Origin: Terriglobia bacterium
GTDB taxonomy: Bacteria; Acidobacteriota; UBA6911
DNA: 64,000 bases
Assembly: GCA_020072565.1 (NCBI GenBank)
Contig: JAIQGI010000051.1
Coordinates: forward strand, 17,872 to 81,871
Reading direction: 5' to 3'
Shown here: positions 46,463 through 55,853 of the stretch, piece after piece
How positions within the stretch are numbered: position 1 is the first letter of the stretch
Layout: each line of letters begins with the position of its first letter
Position numbers and translations under genes: made by a program
Notes under the pieces: generated by a model
Databases searched by the model: none
What the model was told of the DNA's origin: nothing
What the model saw: only the letters and a program-made list of their open reading frames with translations

Positions 46463-47459
46463 TGAGATCGACGCCTCCATTACGGAGTTCACCAGGGCGC
46501 TGGTGCGTTCGTGGGTCGGCGCACGCCAACCTTTTTTTTGCGAGTGCTTCCCGTTGAAGCTGTAGTTCGCGATCCGCGGCCGCCTTGTTGCCGGTGCGGG
46601 AGAATGCGATGGCAAGCTGATAATGTCCCGCCGGGTCGTCCGGCACGCCCTTGGCATAGCGCTCCAGCGGCGCGATCGCATCCGCGTATTTGCCCGCCGC
46701 ATTAAGCGACATGCCGAGCGAGAAGTAAGCCTCCATAAACCCGACATCCAATTGCGCGGCGCGCGTGAAAAGCCGGATAGCTTCGTCCCAAGAGCCCGCC
46801 CGGCGTGCTACCTCACCCAGCACGAAAACGGCCGATGCGTTGTCAGGATTGATTTGAAGCTCCGCCTCCAGTTCCTTCTTCGCTTCCGCAGCCGCCTCCG
46901 CGGTGGATGATATATCGAGCAGAATCGTAGCAATACGGTAGTGGATGCCCGGGACCTTGGGATCCTGCGCCAGGATATTGCGATAGGCCTCAATCGCCTC
47001 CTTCCACATCTGCTTCGATTCAAGCGCCTCCGCGTTGAGCTTGCCAACCTGCGGCGATTTGGGGAACCGTGTGGCCAGATCATGAGCGTTTCGATCGGCA
47101 AGCTGGGAGAAGATGCGGGCGGCGGTGTAGAGCACTTCCGGATCGTCAGGGAAATCGCGCTGCAACAGCGACAGAGCCGTCACGACAGCTGCGGTGTCGT
47201 TCACACTCATGCCGCAGCGAACGGTGGCAAATGCGGCGAGGTAGCGAAGCTGCTTGTCCGGCAGGCCTTGCGTGTTGCGCTTCAAAACCGGCAGGGCCTC
47301 CGTGCAGCGGCCTCTGTCTGCCAAGCTCAGAGCTTGACGGGTGGATGCCGCAGGGTCGGCGGCCTGGGGTTTTTTCGCGGCAACTTGGGCTTCCGCCCTC
47401 GTCGCGGCTATGCTGCTGGCAAGCGCGACCGTCATCATCGCCTGCAGAAATCTCGACAT
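46446..47459 (-). CDS. Exported TPR-repeat protein
   Basis: A 337-residue exported protein: signal peptide FLQAMMTVALASSIAATRAEA, then about seven TPR units (GHYQLAIAFSRTGNKAAADREL, AYFSLGMSLNAAGKYADAIAPL given here as AYFSLGMSLNAAGKY). First gene of the TPR/CRTAC1/TPR operon, with a candidate promoter about 60-85 bp upstream of its start. ATG 47459 is chosen because it opens the signal peptide; the frame extends 15 codons further without support. The repeated pairing of TPR and CRTAC1 genes suggests the products assemble, which is inference. Confidence 0.85.
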   Translation of the reverse strand: MSRFLQAMMTVALASSIAATRAEAQVAAKKPQAADPAASTRQALSLADRGRCTEALPVLKRNTQGLPDKQLRYLAAFATVRCGMSVNDTAAVVTALSLLQRDFPDDPEVLYTAARIFSQLADRNAHDLATRFPKSPQVGKLNAEALESKQMWKEAIEAYRNILAQDPKVPGIHYRIATILLDISSTAEAAAEAKKELEAELQINPDNASAVFVLGEVARRAGSWDEAIRLFTRAAQLDVGFMEAYFSLGMSLNAAGKYADAIAPLERYAKGVPDDPAGHYQLAIAFSRTGNKAAADRELQLQREALAKKRLACADPRTHQRPGELRNGGVDLNAPLV

Positions 47460-47516
47460 CGCTGGCCCTCGAGCGTCCGAGATCCCGGCGCCCTGGTGTA
47501 CCAAAATTAGAATTCG

Positions 47517-47545
47517 ATTTTAAAATATACTCCGGGCGTCCGCAA
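47517..47545 (-). promoter_or_regulatory. Candidate sigma-70 promoter of the TPR/CRTAC1 operon
   Basis: Minus strand TTGCGG (47545-47540), 17-bp spacer, TAAAAT (47522-47517), in a locally AT-rich patch. The transcript would start near 47510, about 50 bases before ATG 47459. Confidence 0.42.
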
Positions 47546-47580
47546 GAATATCCGGCACCAGAATACCCGCCACCTGGCTC

Positions 47581-47653
47581 GAAAAATCGGGGACGTCCGA
47601 GCGCCCGGATAAACCGGCATGAAGTCGAGAATGAAAGAGTCCCACAGGAGCGG
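47581..47653. repeat. Dispersed repeat, copy A
   Basis: Shares an exact 35-bp block (47607-47641, beginning GGATAAACCGGCATG) and partly conserved flanks (GAAAA-T-GGGGACG on the left, ACAGGA on the right) with 49116-49186. Both copies are in the same orientation and in gene-free DNA, 1.5 kb apart, on either side of the cyclodeaminase gene. Confidence 0.85.
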
Positions 47654-47789
47654 TGCTGGGAGTGCATGACCGCCAGGACTCAAAGACTCCAGGGCTCGAG
47701 GATTTTTTGGAGAGACCACGAGGCAGTCGCTATTGACGGTCCGGAGCAACATTCCGGCGTTATTGCCGCAGGGCAACTGATCTTCAAGC

Positions 47790-47935
47790 TTACGGGCGCC
47801 GGAATCTCTCCACCCGGGTGTGCTTGCTGCCCACCCTGTCGCCCTGCATGTCGTAGACCACGGCTTTGATCATCAGGTTCTTCACATCCACAGGGATCTC
47901 CAGCGAACAGGGAATTCCCGCCTTATACCTGGTCG
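47790..47935 (-). pseudogene. C-terminal remnant of a VWFA-related-type exported protein
   Basis: About 45 codons before a TAA at 47790 read like a genuine protein end (SLEIPVDVKNLMIKAVVYDM then QGDRVGSKHTRVERF), a pattern I associate with the tails of acidobacterial VWFA-related exported proteins. Upstream the frame turns into Arg/Ser-rich sequence without sense and has no start or signal. Likely a decayed 3' fragment; family assignment is tentative. Confidence 0.4.
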
Positions 47936-48042
47936 CTCGCGGGCTGCCTCGATCTGCGCCAGCCTCCCGTCGGATTGAGCTAGAGCGGAGAGATACGCGA
48001 CGGTTCGGTGAAGTGAAGCAGCCGGCTCGATTGGCCGGCAGG

Positions 48043-49020
48043 TCAAACATGACCGTACTTTTCGGCGGCCACCCGCCAGACGGCTTTACATATCTGGATG
48101 TCCTGAACTGCGACTCCCGTCAGGTCCACGACGGTGATCTCGTCTTCAGACTGGCGATGGCACCGGGGATCGGCGATCGCGGTGCCCAGCTCCATCATGT
48201 TCTCTCTGCGGATCACGCCCGCCTGCAAGGCGCGGGCGGCTTCCCCGCGCAGAAGCGACTGGCTGATGCTGTCGACGACAAGCCGGTCGGCTTTCCGGAG
48301 GATCTCTGCATCCAGCTCCTGCTTCTCCGCAGTGTCTGAGCCCATAGCCGTGATGTGGGTACCTTTTCGTACCTGCCCCGCCGTGAGCAGCGGGGTTTGG
48401 GAGGGAGTGGCGGTGATGATGACATTGCAGGCCGACGCGATTTCCTCGGCATCGAACGTCGTGCGCACGCGGAAGCCCCTGGCTTCCATGTCGGCCCGGT
48501 ATCGATCCAGTTCTTCCTGATTGATGCCCCAGACGATGGCATCCTTGAATTCACGCACGTAGCGCAGGTATTCGAGCTGGAGGCGCCCCTGAATGCCGGC
48601 GCCGAAGATGCCGGCGCAGCGGACGTTCCGCGGCGCGAAGTATTTTGCCGCAACCGCGCCTGCGGCTGCTGTGCGCACGTGGGTGAGCAGTCCCTCGTCA
48701 AGCAGGACGCACATGAGTTCTCCGGTCTTCTGGCTGAAAAGAAGCATCAGTCCGGAGCAGACCGGCAATCCCAGCCGCGCGTTTTCGTAAAAGCCCGAGA
48801 CCGCCTTAATGACAAAATAATCGTCGTCTTTGATGTAGCCATACTTGATGTGCATGTCGCCGCGGGGCCGGTCGAAGACCAACTCGCCAACAGGGGGAAC
48901 GACGACCTTCCCCTGCGAATAGGCGACGAAGCCCTCTTCGATCTCTTTTACAATCGTGCCGGCCGGATCGAGCCGTGCCAGCGCTTCTTTGATCTGCGTT
49001 ACGTTCAGTATCGTGGCCAT
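48043..49020 (-). CDS. Ornithine cyclodeaminase/mu-crystallin family oxidoreductase
   Basis: A 325-residue cytosolic NAD(P)-binding enzyme. The Rossmann motif GIFGAGIQGRLQLEYL sits near 135, the substrate-side DMHIKYGYI and the conserved LTHVRTAAAGAVAAKYFA are in place, as is the Asp-containing VVDS element near 245. Members convert ornithine to proline, reduce cyclic ketimines, or dehydrogenate alanine, so the exact reaction is open. ATG 49020 marks the start of homology; the frame runs on for 697 codons upstream, but that part is the mirror of the ATPase gene on the other strand. No partner genes are adjacent. Confidence 0.92.
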   Translation of the reverse strand: MATILNVTQIKEALARLDPAGTIVKEIEEGFVAYSQGKVVVPPVGELVFDRPRGDMHIKYGYIKDDDYFVIKAVSGFYENARLGLPVCSGLMLLFSQKTGELMCVLLDEGLLTHVRTAAAGAVAAKYFAPRNVRCAGIFGAGIQGRLQLEYLRYVREFKDAIVWGINQEELDRYRADMEARGFRVRTTFDAEEIASACNVIITATPSQTPLLTAGQVRKGTHITAMGSDTAEKQELDAEILRKADRLVVDSISQSLLRGEAARALQAGVIRRENMMELGTAIADPRCHRQSEDEITVVDLTGVAVQDIQICKAVWRVAAEKYGHV

Positions 49021-49641
49021 GGCTGCTCTTTGTATGACATTGTCCGGTGCACTGTCAATCGGCTTGGATTCGCTGTTGAGATACCTTCCCCCGATCTCGT
49101 AATCGATCAGTGCTAGAAAATGGGGACGCCACGAGCGCCGGGATAAACCGGCATGAAGTCGAGAATGAAAGAGTCTTACAGGAAAGGAGTAGCGAACCAT
49201 CCTGACCTCGAGTTTTGCACGTATCGTCGCGAGGCGAGGCGCGAAGCGTAAACAGAGGCACTGGTGGGCAAGGCAATGCCAGGGCATGCGGTAGCGCGAG
49301 CATGTCATGGGCCTTGCGTAGTCGAAGACCCCTGGCACGCTAGGAAACTTCATGCACGAGAACCGGGAAACCTCACTGGAACCGACTGCAGCGCCGTTTT
49401 GACTGCTGGTTGCCCCGGCCCTGCATAATTCACCCTTTTCCCCACACGCGCTTTGACGCCAGACATCCGAGGTAGGAGCCGTATGCGTTAGTAGCGCCCG
49501 TACGGATCTGTGCGGGGGGCGGCCAGCGATGACCGGCCCAACCGCGACCCATTTTACGTGAGCCCTCTGTGTTTCCGGGGTGAATCGTGCTCCGACCCCG
49601 TAATGACAAATGCATAGACCTAGGGCAAAAAACAATGTAAA
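49021..49641. other. Intergenic region with dispersed repeat copy B
   Basis: 621 bp between divergent genes. 49116-49186 is the second copy of the dispersed repeat (exact 35-bp block at 49141-49175). The rest has no recognisable gene; a promoter for the ATPase gene may lie in the AT-richer last 50 bases. Confidence 0.6.
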
Positions 49642-50811
49642 ATGCCCGCGATGTTTACACGTACACTCCGTTTGCCGGATCACTCCTTTTTCCTGTTTGG
49701 GCCCCGCAGCACCGGCAAGACCACGTGGCTGCGCGACAAACTTGGAAATGCGCTCTGGTTCAACCTGGTGCTGGATCGTGATTACCTGCCTTTGCTGCAG
49801 GATCCAGGGCTGTTTCGAAGTGCCGTGGAAGCCCGTCCTCCGGGGAGCTGGGTGGTCGTCGACGAAGTCCAGCGGCTCCCTTCCCTGCTTAGGGAAGTGC
49901 ACGACCTGATTTCGATCCATGGCGATGAGTATCGATTCGCGATGAGCGGCTCGAGTGCCCGCAAGCTGCGCAGGATGGATGTGGATCTGCTCGCCGGCCG
50001 CGTGATCGAACGCCGCATGTTTCCGCTCACGTCGATGGAACTCAGCTTTCCGCGTGATATCAGCAAACTCCTTGCGATCGGGACGCTCCCGGCGGTGCAA
50101 CAAAAGTCCGATCTGGCAGTGGACTTGCTCGAAGCCTATGCAGGCACCTATCTGCGAGAGGAAATTCAGCAGGAAGCGCTGGTCAAAGACCTGGGTTCGT
50201 TTGCGCGGTTTCTCCGGATTGCGGCGATCATGAACGGCCAGGCGGTCAACACTGCCGGCATTGCGCGCGATGCGGGAGTCGCTCGAACAACCGTGCAGCG
50301 TTATTTTGACACGCTGATAGACACGCTGGTCGGATGCTGGGTTCCTGGCTGGCAGCCTCGGGCGAAGGTGCGTGAAGCGGCGCGGGCGAAGTTCTACCTG
50401 TTCGATGCCGGCGTAGCACGCACTCTCGCCAACCGCGTCAGGGATCCTTTGACCGACCTGGAAAAAGGAGCCCTCCTGGAAACTTTTTTTTTGCATGAAC
50501 TTCGTTCCGCCGCTGCCTATCTGAATGCCGGCGGCGAGATCAGCTACTGGCATACGCCGTCGGGTGTTGAGATTGATTTCATTTGGTCGCGCGGCAACGC
50601 GTCCATCGCCTTCGAACTGAAGAGCTCCGCCCGGTGGCAAAGGCAGTATTCTTCCGTGTTGCGCCGGAGCGTAGATGAAAAAATGGTCTCGAGGGCGTTT
50701 GGGATCTATCTGGGAGCTCATGTCCTGCGAGACGGGAAAGTCGAGATTCTGCCGATCCAGGAATTCCTGTCCCGGCTCTGGACGGGGAGAATACTCCGTG
50801 TCCAGGCCTGA
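49642..50811 (+). CDS. AAA_14/DUF4143-type ATP-binding protein
   Basis: A 389-residue ATPase. Walker A is GPRSTGKT at 20-27 and Walker B WVVVDEVQ at 70-77; a sensor-like SGSSARKLRR follows. The C-terminal half matches DUF4143, with GALLETFFLHELR, then a nuclease-like core GVEIDFIW and IAFELKSSA (the D-ExK pattern of PD-(D/E)XK enzymes). These widespread, horizontally mobile proteins have no settled role; involvement with toxin-antitoxin or DNA transactions has been proposed. Between the halves is a winged-helix-like segment (NTAGIARDAGVARTTVQRYF). It stands alone and is flanked by repeats. Confidence 0.92.
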   Translation: MPAMFTRTLRLPDHSFFLFGPRSTGKTTWLRDKLGNALWFNLVLDRDYLPLLQDPGLFRSAVEARPPGSWVVVDEVQRLPSLLREVHDLISIHGDEYRFAMSGSSARKLRRMDVDLLAGRVIERRMFPLTSMELSFPRDISKLLAIGTLPAVQQKSDLAVDLLEAYAGTYLREEIQQEALVKDLGSFARFLRIAAIMNGQAVNTAGIARDAGVARTTVQRYFDTLIDTLVGCWVPGWQPRAKVREAARAKFYLFDAGVARTLANRVRDPLTDLEKGALLETFFLHELRSAAAYLNAGGEISYWHTPSGVEIDFIWSRGNASIAFELKSSARWQRQYSSVLRRSVDEKMVSRAFGIYLGAHVLRDGKVEILPIQEFLSRLWTGRILRVQA

Positions 50812-51236
50812 GATCCGGGAAGATCGGGAAAATGGGGACTCTACCCTCTTCCGCGGCACTACATTTTCTTTAGGGTAGACTGAGGAATCCCGATGGATAG
50901 GAAGAACAAGCTGCTTGATCACAGCGGTCTTCCTGCCGAAAGCGTACTTTGTTGGGCGGTGACCCGCCGACGCTGTACCAGCCTGGGCGAAATCCCTTCG
51001 CTCGATTTGGCGGCTGCGGCCAGCGACAAGGGAACCGTCGCGGTGCGAACCTCCGGCCGTGTCTGACACTGACGCTGCCGGCCTAGTTATGACGGCCTGG
51101 TCGGGCAGCAAGATCGAACCTATTCACGAGGACTTCCTTTGAGAACTCGCAGGGAGCCATTTCAGTCACGGAGTCCGCGACCTTCACGATTTCGGTTGCA
51201 CGGGTCTGTCGGCTTCGTGACGATTCGGGAGGGAGA
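50812..51236. other. Intergenic region with a short hairpin
   Basis: 425 bp. CTACCCT (50841-50847) and AGGGTAG (50872-50878) form a stem 30 bases after the ATPase stop and could end its transcript. The preceding AAAATGGGGACT resembles the left flank of the dispersed repeats at 47581 and 49116. No gene seen. Confidence 0.45.
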
Positions 51237-51902
51237 ATGAAAGGCGCGGTGAAAATCGTGCAGGTCAATTACGACCTTTCCGCATCTTGGGTGAGGATCG
51301 GTCCTGTCGCCGGAGTTCTGGGGATTGCGGCATACTTTGCCGCTGCAATGGGGAATCTGCCATCCCGCGTTACACTCGTTCTGGCTTTTTCCATGGGACC
51401 CTTATTGTCCGTGGCTTTCATGGGCTTCTATCATTTTCTCCGTGCGCACCAGAATTCGGCTGCGCTCCAGACGGCAACGGTTTTCGGCGTAATCGGCGGC
51501 ACCATTGTCAATCTCATGCTTGTCGTTCAGCAATCTCTCTTCATAAGTCTTCCGTCGGCTACCCGTGCCGCGTTGGGATCCGCCTGGACTGGACTCAACA
51601 TGGTGCAACTCGGAATGGACGTCTCCTGGGACATATATATCTCGGTCGCGACCATACTGCTGGGAGCGGTGTTGTGGAAACACCCACGGTTCGGGAGGGT
51701 GCTGGGCGGAATAACGGTGTTCGCAGGGTCGCTCCTCCTCCTGCTTAATCTCTGGACCTTTCCGACACCGCCCGGCGAATCAGGGCTCATTGATATCGGA
51801 CCTTTTGTAGGCCTCTGGTTCGTCGTGGTATCTGTCCGGATGCTGTTTTCCGTGAAATGGTGGACCACTCGGTACGTTCGGGCAGAGACAGCGAACAGCT
51901 GA
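51237..51902 (+). CDS. Small polytopic membrane protein, function unknown
   Basis: A 221-residue inner-membrane protein with six predicted helices (for example VAGVLGIAAYFAAAMG, LAFSMGPLLSVAFMGFYHFL, VATILLGAVLW, VFAGSLLLLLNLW) and a short basic C-terminus. The pattern resembles DUF4386-like proteins but I cannot assign a family firmly. ATG 51237 is preceded by GGGAGGGAG. It has no obvious operon partner. Confidence 0.78.
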   Translation: MKGAVKIVQVNYDLSASWVRIGPVAGVLGIAAYFAAAMGNLPSRVTLVLAFSMGPLLSVAFMGFYHFLRAHQNSAALQTATVFGVIGGTIVNLMLVVQQSLFISLPSATRAALGSAWTGLNMVQLGMDVSWDIYISVATILLGAVLWKHPRFGRVLGGITVFAGSLLLLLNLWTFPTPPGESGLIDIGPFVGLWFVVVSVRMLFSVKWWTTRYVRAETANS

Positions 51903-51987
51903 CGGAAACGATGCACCGGGCGTTCCAAACCAGTCGCGCGGCTGCGTCCGGTCGGCTATGCTCTGCGCGCTCTGAGGCTCGGGCCGC

Positions 51988-52441
51988 GGTGTCATGCCTG
52001 GAAAATTTAGCGGGGCTCGGTGTCACCGGGCTCGGTGTCATGCCTGGAAAATTTAGTTTTGGGGTCCGCCGGCGCGCTGTTGTCTGCCATTATTTCCCTC
52101 AAACGCGGCGTCCCCGGTTAGGTATGTGCGGGAACGGAGAGCCCCAAAATGTCCTGAGGCCGTCTGACCTGAACTTCTCACCAGATTCTGAGGGCAATTG
52201 CTTTTTCCGCGTCATCCGCGCTGAAAGCATTTGCAGTCTGATGTGGCCACCGGCCCTGAGGACGAACGGTCACATCGCTTTTAGCGCGGATTGCGCCGAG
52301 AAAAGCGCGGATTGCGCGGACAAGATTACAAACCTGAGAAATGCGGGGCTAAAGCGTATCTGTCTTTGTAGCTGCCATTGTTCCTGGGAGAAACCGACAG
52401 ATACCAGGCCCCGAAAAACTAAATTTTCCAGACCTGACACC
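51988..52441. mobile_element. Possible MITE with GGTGTCATGCCTGGAAAA ends
   Basis: A 408-bp unit from 52034 to 52441 is bounded by inverted ends: GGTGTCATGCCTGGAAAA then TTTAGTTTT on the left, and a nearly matching complement (TTTTCCAGACCTGACACC) on the right. The left end is preceded by a partial second copy at 51988-52010. The interior has no ORF of note and contains GCGCGGATTGCGC repeats. Size, ends and lack of coding content fit a non-autonomous element. Confidence 0.6.
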
Positions 52442-52572
52442 AGCTCGTCCAGGCTCGGAAATTGCCAAGGCGCGCGCGTGTGGAACCAATTTGCATCAAA
52501 ATGCGTTCCTTTGATTGAGGAAGGGGATCTTTGAGTGCGTGACGACCGGCTTACGCCGCAGGGGGGGATTCT

Positions 52573-54999
52573 ATGAACCATCTTGGTCGGGACATTCGTT
52601 ACGGCATGCGGATGCTCATCAAACACCCTACTTTGACGATCACTGCGATCCTGACCTTTGGTTTGGGGATCGGGATTTCCACGATGGTCTTCAGCATCGT
52701 GAACGGAGCTTTTTTCAAGGGCCTCCCCTTTGAGGACAGCGAGAAGATAGTCGCGCTCGCCAACACGAATCCTTCACGAAATTTGCGGAATGTGCCCGTG
52801 AGCGTCCACGATTTCTCCATCTGGCAGCAGCGGCAGACGGTATTCGAGACCATGGGCGCCTGGTCCATGGAAGCCGTCAACCTGGTATCGTCCGGAGCGC
52901 AGCCGGAACGCGTCGCCGCCGGACAAATGACCGCAGGGGCATTTGACACTCTCAGGGTCAAGCCGATACTTGGCCGTACGTTCAACGCAAGGGAAGATCG
53001 CCCAGGAGCCCGGCCGGTAATCGTCCTCAGCTATGATATCTGGCGCGATCGCTACGAGAGTTCACGAGATATCCTCGGACAAACCGTCCGAACCAACGGC
53101 ATTCCCCGCACGATCATCGGGATCATGCCCAAGGGATTTGCATTCCCGGACAACCAGAAGGTCTGGATCCCGCTCGAAATCGATCCGCTGGCAACCCCGC
53201 GGGGGCAGGGCGCTTCCTATGCCGTGATTGCGCGCCTGAAGGAAGGAGTCTCGATTCAAGAAGCCAACGCGCAGGCCGCCGCTATGGGCGCACAACTCGC
53301 CAAGGAGTTCCCTGATACCAATCGAGACCTCCGCGCCGTTGTCCGGCCCTTTGTAGAAAACGTGCTGGGCACCAGCCTTTACGGAGTGCTTTATACAATG
53401 CTGGCCGCAGGCATCGGTGTGCTGCTTGTTGCCTGCGTCAATGTTGCCAATCTGCTGCTGGCAAGAGTCTCGCTGCGCAGCAGGGAAATCGCAGTGAGAA
53501 TGGCGATCGGCGCGAAACGCGCCCAGGTGGTACGGCAGTTCATGACCGAAGTGCTCCTTCTGGCGGCGGGCGGCAGCGCTCTCGGGTTGGGCCTGTGCCA
53601 GGCGGGCATGCAATGGTTCCAGAATGCCATTACGGTGGATCCTCCGCCGTTCTTCATCACCTTCGGCCTTGACTACCGCGTGATGGTCTTCGTGGCTGCC
53701 ATGACTTTCGCAGCGAGCCTGTTCGCGGGTCTCTTCCCCGCATTCCGGGCGACGAGAATGGGGATTGGTGAAGCTTTGAAGGACGCGTCACGAGCCTCCA
53801 TAGGGCTGCGCAGCGGAAGATTCAGCGCCGGCCTGATCGTGGTCGAGGTGGCGGTGTCCTGCGGGCTCCTCATCACTGCGGGCCTGATGACCAAAAGCAT
53901 AGTTCAACTGAAGACGTTCGACTTGCCGTTTGCTACCGACAGCATCTTCACCGCGCGCCTGAATTTGCCTCGGGTCCAATACCCTGATGACGCGAGCCGC
54001 ACACGGTTCCTGGAGGAACTTCTGAGTAGGGCGGAAACCATCCCCGCAGTCGAGGCTGCGGCTCTTTCCGACGAGGTTCCCGGCCACAGCTTGGGAACCA
54101 CACAATTTCAGATTGAAGGCCAGGCTTACGGGCGTGCGAGCGATTACCCGATCGCGCGCCGGTGCACAGTCTCTTCCGGTTATTTCAAGACCTTCGGGGT
54201 CGGGATCCTGCGGGGCCGCGGATTCGAAGCCGTGGACCGCGCGAATGGCCAGCCGGTAGCTGTCATCAACGAGAGTTTTGCCCGGAAGTATTTCCCGAAG
54301 CGTGATCCCCTCGGCCAGAGAATCAAGACGGGGCGTGCCGATTCCAGCACGCCCTGGCTCACCATCGTCGGGCTGGTCCCGGACATGCTCATGCAGGGCC
54401 TCGGCCGCGACGAGCAGACCGGAGCCGGGTACTATATTCCGATCGCGCAGCAATCCCGCGAGTCTGTCGGTCTTGCGCTCAAAACTCGCGGCGAGCCGGG
54501 TGCCGTGACTCCAGAACTGCGAGCCGCGGTCGCCTCACTTGACCGGGACCTGCCAATCTATGATGCTCGTTCTATGAAAGAAGTAATCGCGAGGGAATCA
54601 TGGTTCGTGGGCGTCTTCGGCTCGTTTTTCCTGGCGTTTGGCGCCAGCGCCCTGCTTCTCGCGGTCACCGGTCTCTATGGAGTCATGTCGTTCTCAGTGA
54701 TGCAACGCACCAGGGAGTTCGGCATTCGTATGGCTCTTGGCGCGCAGGGCGGCCAGCTGCTTGGTCTCATCATGAAGAAGGGGGTCTTCCGGCTTGCGTT
54801 GGGACTGTTCCTCGGCCTGGGGCTCGGCTTGCTGGCCGGCGGCTTCCTGCGGACACTGCTGTTTCGCGTGAGTCCGCGCGATCCCCTCGTGCTTGTCACA
54901 ATCCTGGCAGTGCTGGCGCTCGCAGGCCTGTTGGCGAATCTGATTCCTGCCCGCCGCGCCACGAGGATCAATCCCGTCATCGCCCTGTCTTCCGAGTGA
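52573..54999 (+). CDS. MacB/FtsX-type ABC permease, acidobacterial orphan type
   Basis: An 808-residue inner-membrane permease with two repeats of periplasmic core plus FtsX domain and eight expected helices. It starts with the N-terminal element RDIRYGMRMLIKHPTLT and the helix TAILTFGLGIG, has SRASIGLRSGRFSAGLIVVE joining the halves (written here without the next residues), and ends with RRATRINPVIALSSE, the FtsX tail. Such long duplicated permeases are abundant in Acidobacteriota and usually lack an adjacent ATPase, as here; efflux or macrolide/lipoprotein export is assumed from MacB. ATG 52573 follows GGGGGGG. The neighbours are mobile-element debris. Confidence 0.93.
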   Translation: MNHLGRDIRYGMRMLIKHPTLTITAILTFGLGIGISTMVFSIVNGAFFKGLPFEDSEKIVALANTNPSRNLRNVPVSVHDFSIWQQRQTVFETMGAWSMEAVNLVSSGAQPERVAAGQMTAGAFDTLRVKPILGRTFNAREDRPGARPVIVLSYDIWRDRYESSRDILGQTVRTNGIPRTIIGIMPKGFAFPDNQKVWIPLEIDPLATPRGQGASYAVIARLKEGVSIQEANAQAAAMGAQLAKEFPDTNRDLRAVVRPFVENVLGTSLYGVLYTMLAAGIGVLLVACVNVANLLLARVSLRSREIAVRMAIGAKRAQVVRQFMTEVLLLAAGGSALGLGLCQAGMQWFQNAITVDPPPFFITFGLDYRVMVFVAAMTFAASLFAGLFPAFRATRMGIGEALKDASRASIGLRSGRFSAGLIVVEVAVSCGLLITAGLMTKSIVQLKTFDLPFATDSIFTARLNLPRVQYPDDASRTRFLEELLSRAETIPAVEAAALSDEVPGHSLGTTQFQIEGQAYGRASDYPIARRCTVSSGYFKTFGVGILRGRGFEAVDRANGQPVAVINESFARKYFPKRDPLGQRIKTGRADSSTPWLTIVGLVPDMLMQGLGRDEQTGAGYYIPIAQQSRESVGLALKTRGEPGAVTPELRAAVASLDRDLPIYDARSMKEVIARESWFVGVFGSFFLAFGASALLLAVTGLYGVMSFSVMQRTREFGIRMALGAQGGQLLGLIMKKGVFRLALGLFLGLGLGLLAGGFLRTLLFRVSPRDPLVLVTILAVLALAGLLANLIPARRATRINPVIALSSE

Positions 55000-55121
55000 T
55001 CAGGAATTCGGTGGCAGTACGCTGCGCGGCGACGGTCGGTTCGCGAGAGCAAACCAGCCCGGTGGTAATCCGTGATTGGCCGGCCGCCGTCGGGACGCCG
55101 GCACCCAGGTCAGTTTGATTT

Positions 55122-55436
55122 TTGACATCTTTGAGATACAAAAAAATCCTCATGAAACCTGAAGAGATTGACCGGCTCTTTGTCGAGGTTTTTCTCCAAG
55201 CGCATGCCCAAGCACCGGAGCAGATCGTGCTGGATGTGGACGCCACCGATGATCCGCTGCACGGGAATCAAGAGGGAAAATTCTTCCACGGTTACTACAT
55301 GAACTACTGTTATCTGCCGTTGTACATATTCCGTGGAGAGTTCCTCCTCTGTGCGCGTTTGCGGTCGAGCAATATCGATGCTTCGGCCGGCACAGTGGAG
55401 GAACTGGATCGGATCGTGACGCAGATCTTCCTATAG
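55122..55436 (+). pseudogene. IS1380-family transposase fragment
   Basis: About 100 codons match the middle of IS1380 transposases: RYKKI, then QIVLDVDATDDPLHGNQEG with the first catalytic Asp, FFHGYYMNYCYLPLYIF, and LRSSNIDASAGTVEEL. A TAG stop at 55434 and the absence of the N-terminal and C-terminal parts show it is a truncated remnant, about a quarter of the usual length of roughly 430-450 residues. Confidence 0.8.
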
Positions 55437-55853
55437 GCCGGATTTCCCGAGGTAAGTACGAACGCTTTCAGCACACAACCGCCGGATCTACGCTGGGCGC
55501 ACTTGATGGATATGGACTTCGCTGTCATAGGCCAGCTCGTCCTACGCCTCACGCCTCTATCCGGTTTTTGTTCATCCGCTCGTGCTTTTGCTCGGGGCTT
55601 CCTTCGGACCCCGCCTCCGGCGGGCGCCCTTGCGCTTTGCTACCCTTCACCTCCATCAGGTTGGTGGAGGGCTTTCACCTCCGAGCTGTCGTACATGCTC
55701 GGCACACCTGGTATGGGCCGCGCCTTCGGCGCTGACCTTGCGGGAGTCAAATGTTCAGTCGACTTTCCGTCGCCCCCTGAACCTACCGGCTTTAGTCGGT
55801 AGTGGTTCAGCAGCTTTACCTGTGTTGTCCCCACACGAGTCTCGGATTTCGCA
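55437..55853. other. GC-palindrome-rich non-coding tract beside the IS fragment
   Basis: 417 bp with short palindromes (CCGCCTCCGGCGGG, GCGCCTTCGGCGC) and open frames on the plus strand with no ribosome site or domain. The wording resembles sequence that I recall next to transposase remnants in other environmental genomes; it may be part of the same mobile unit. No gene is called. Confidence 0.45.

Noticed and set aside
49021..51111. Upstream 697 codons of a 1022-codon minus-strand frame
   Set aside because: The cyclodeaminase homology begins at ATG 49020; the rest mirrors the ATPase gene on the plus strand and has no domain or signal.
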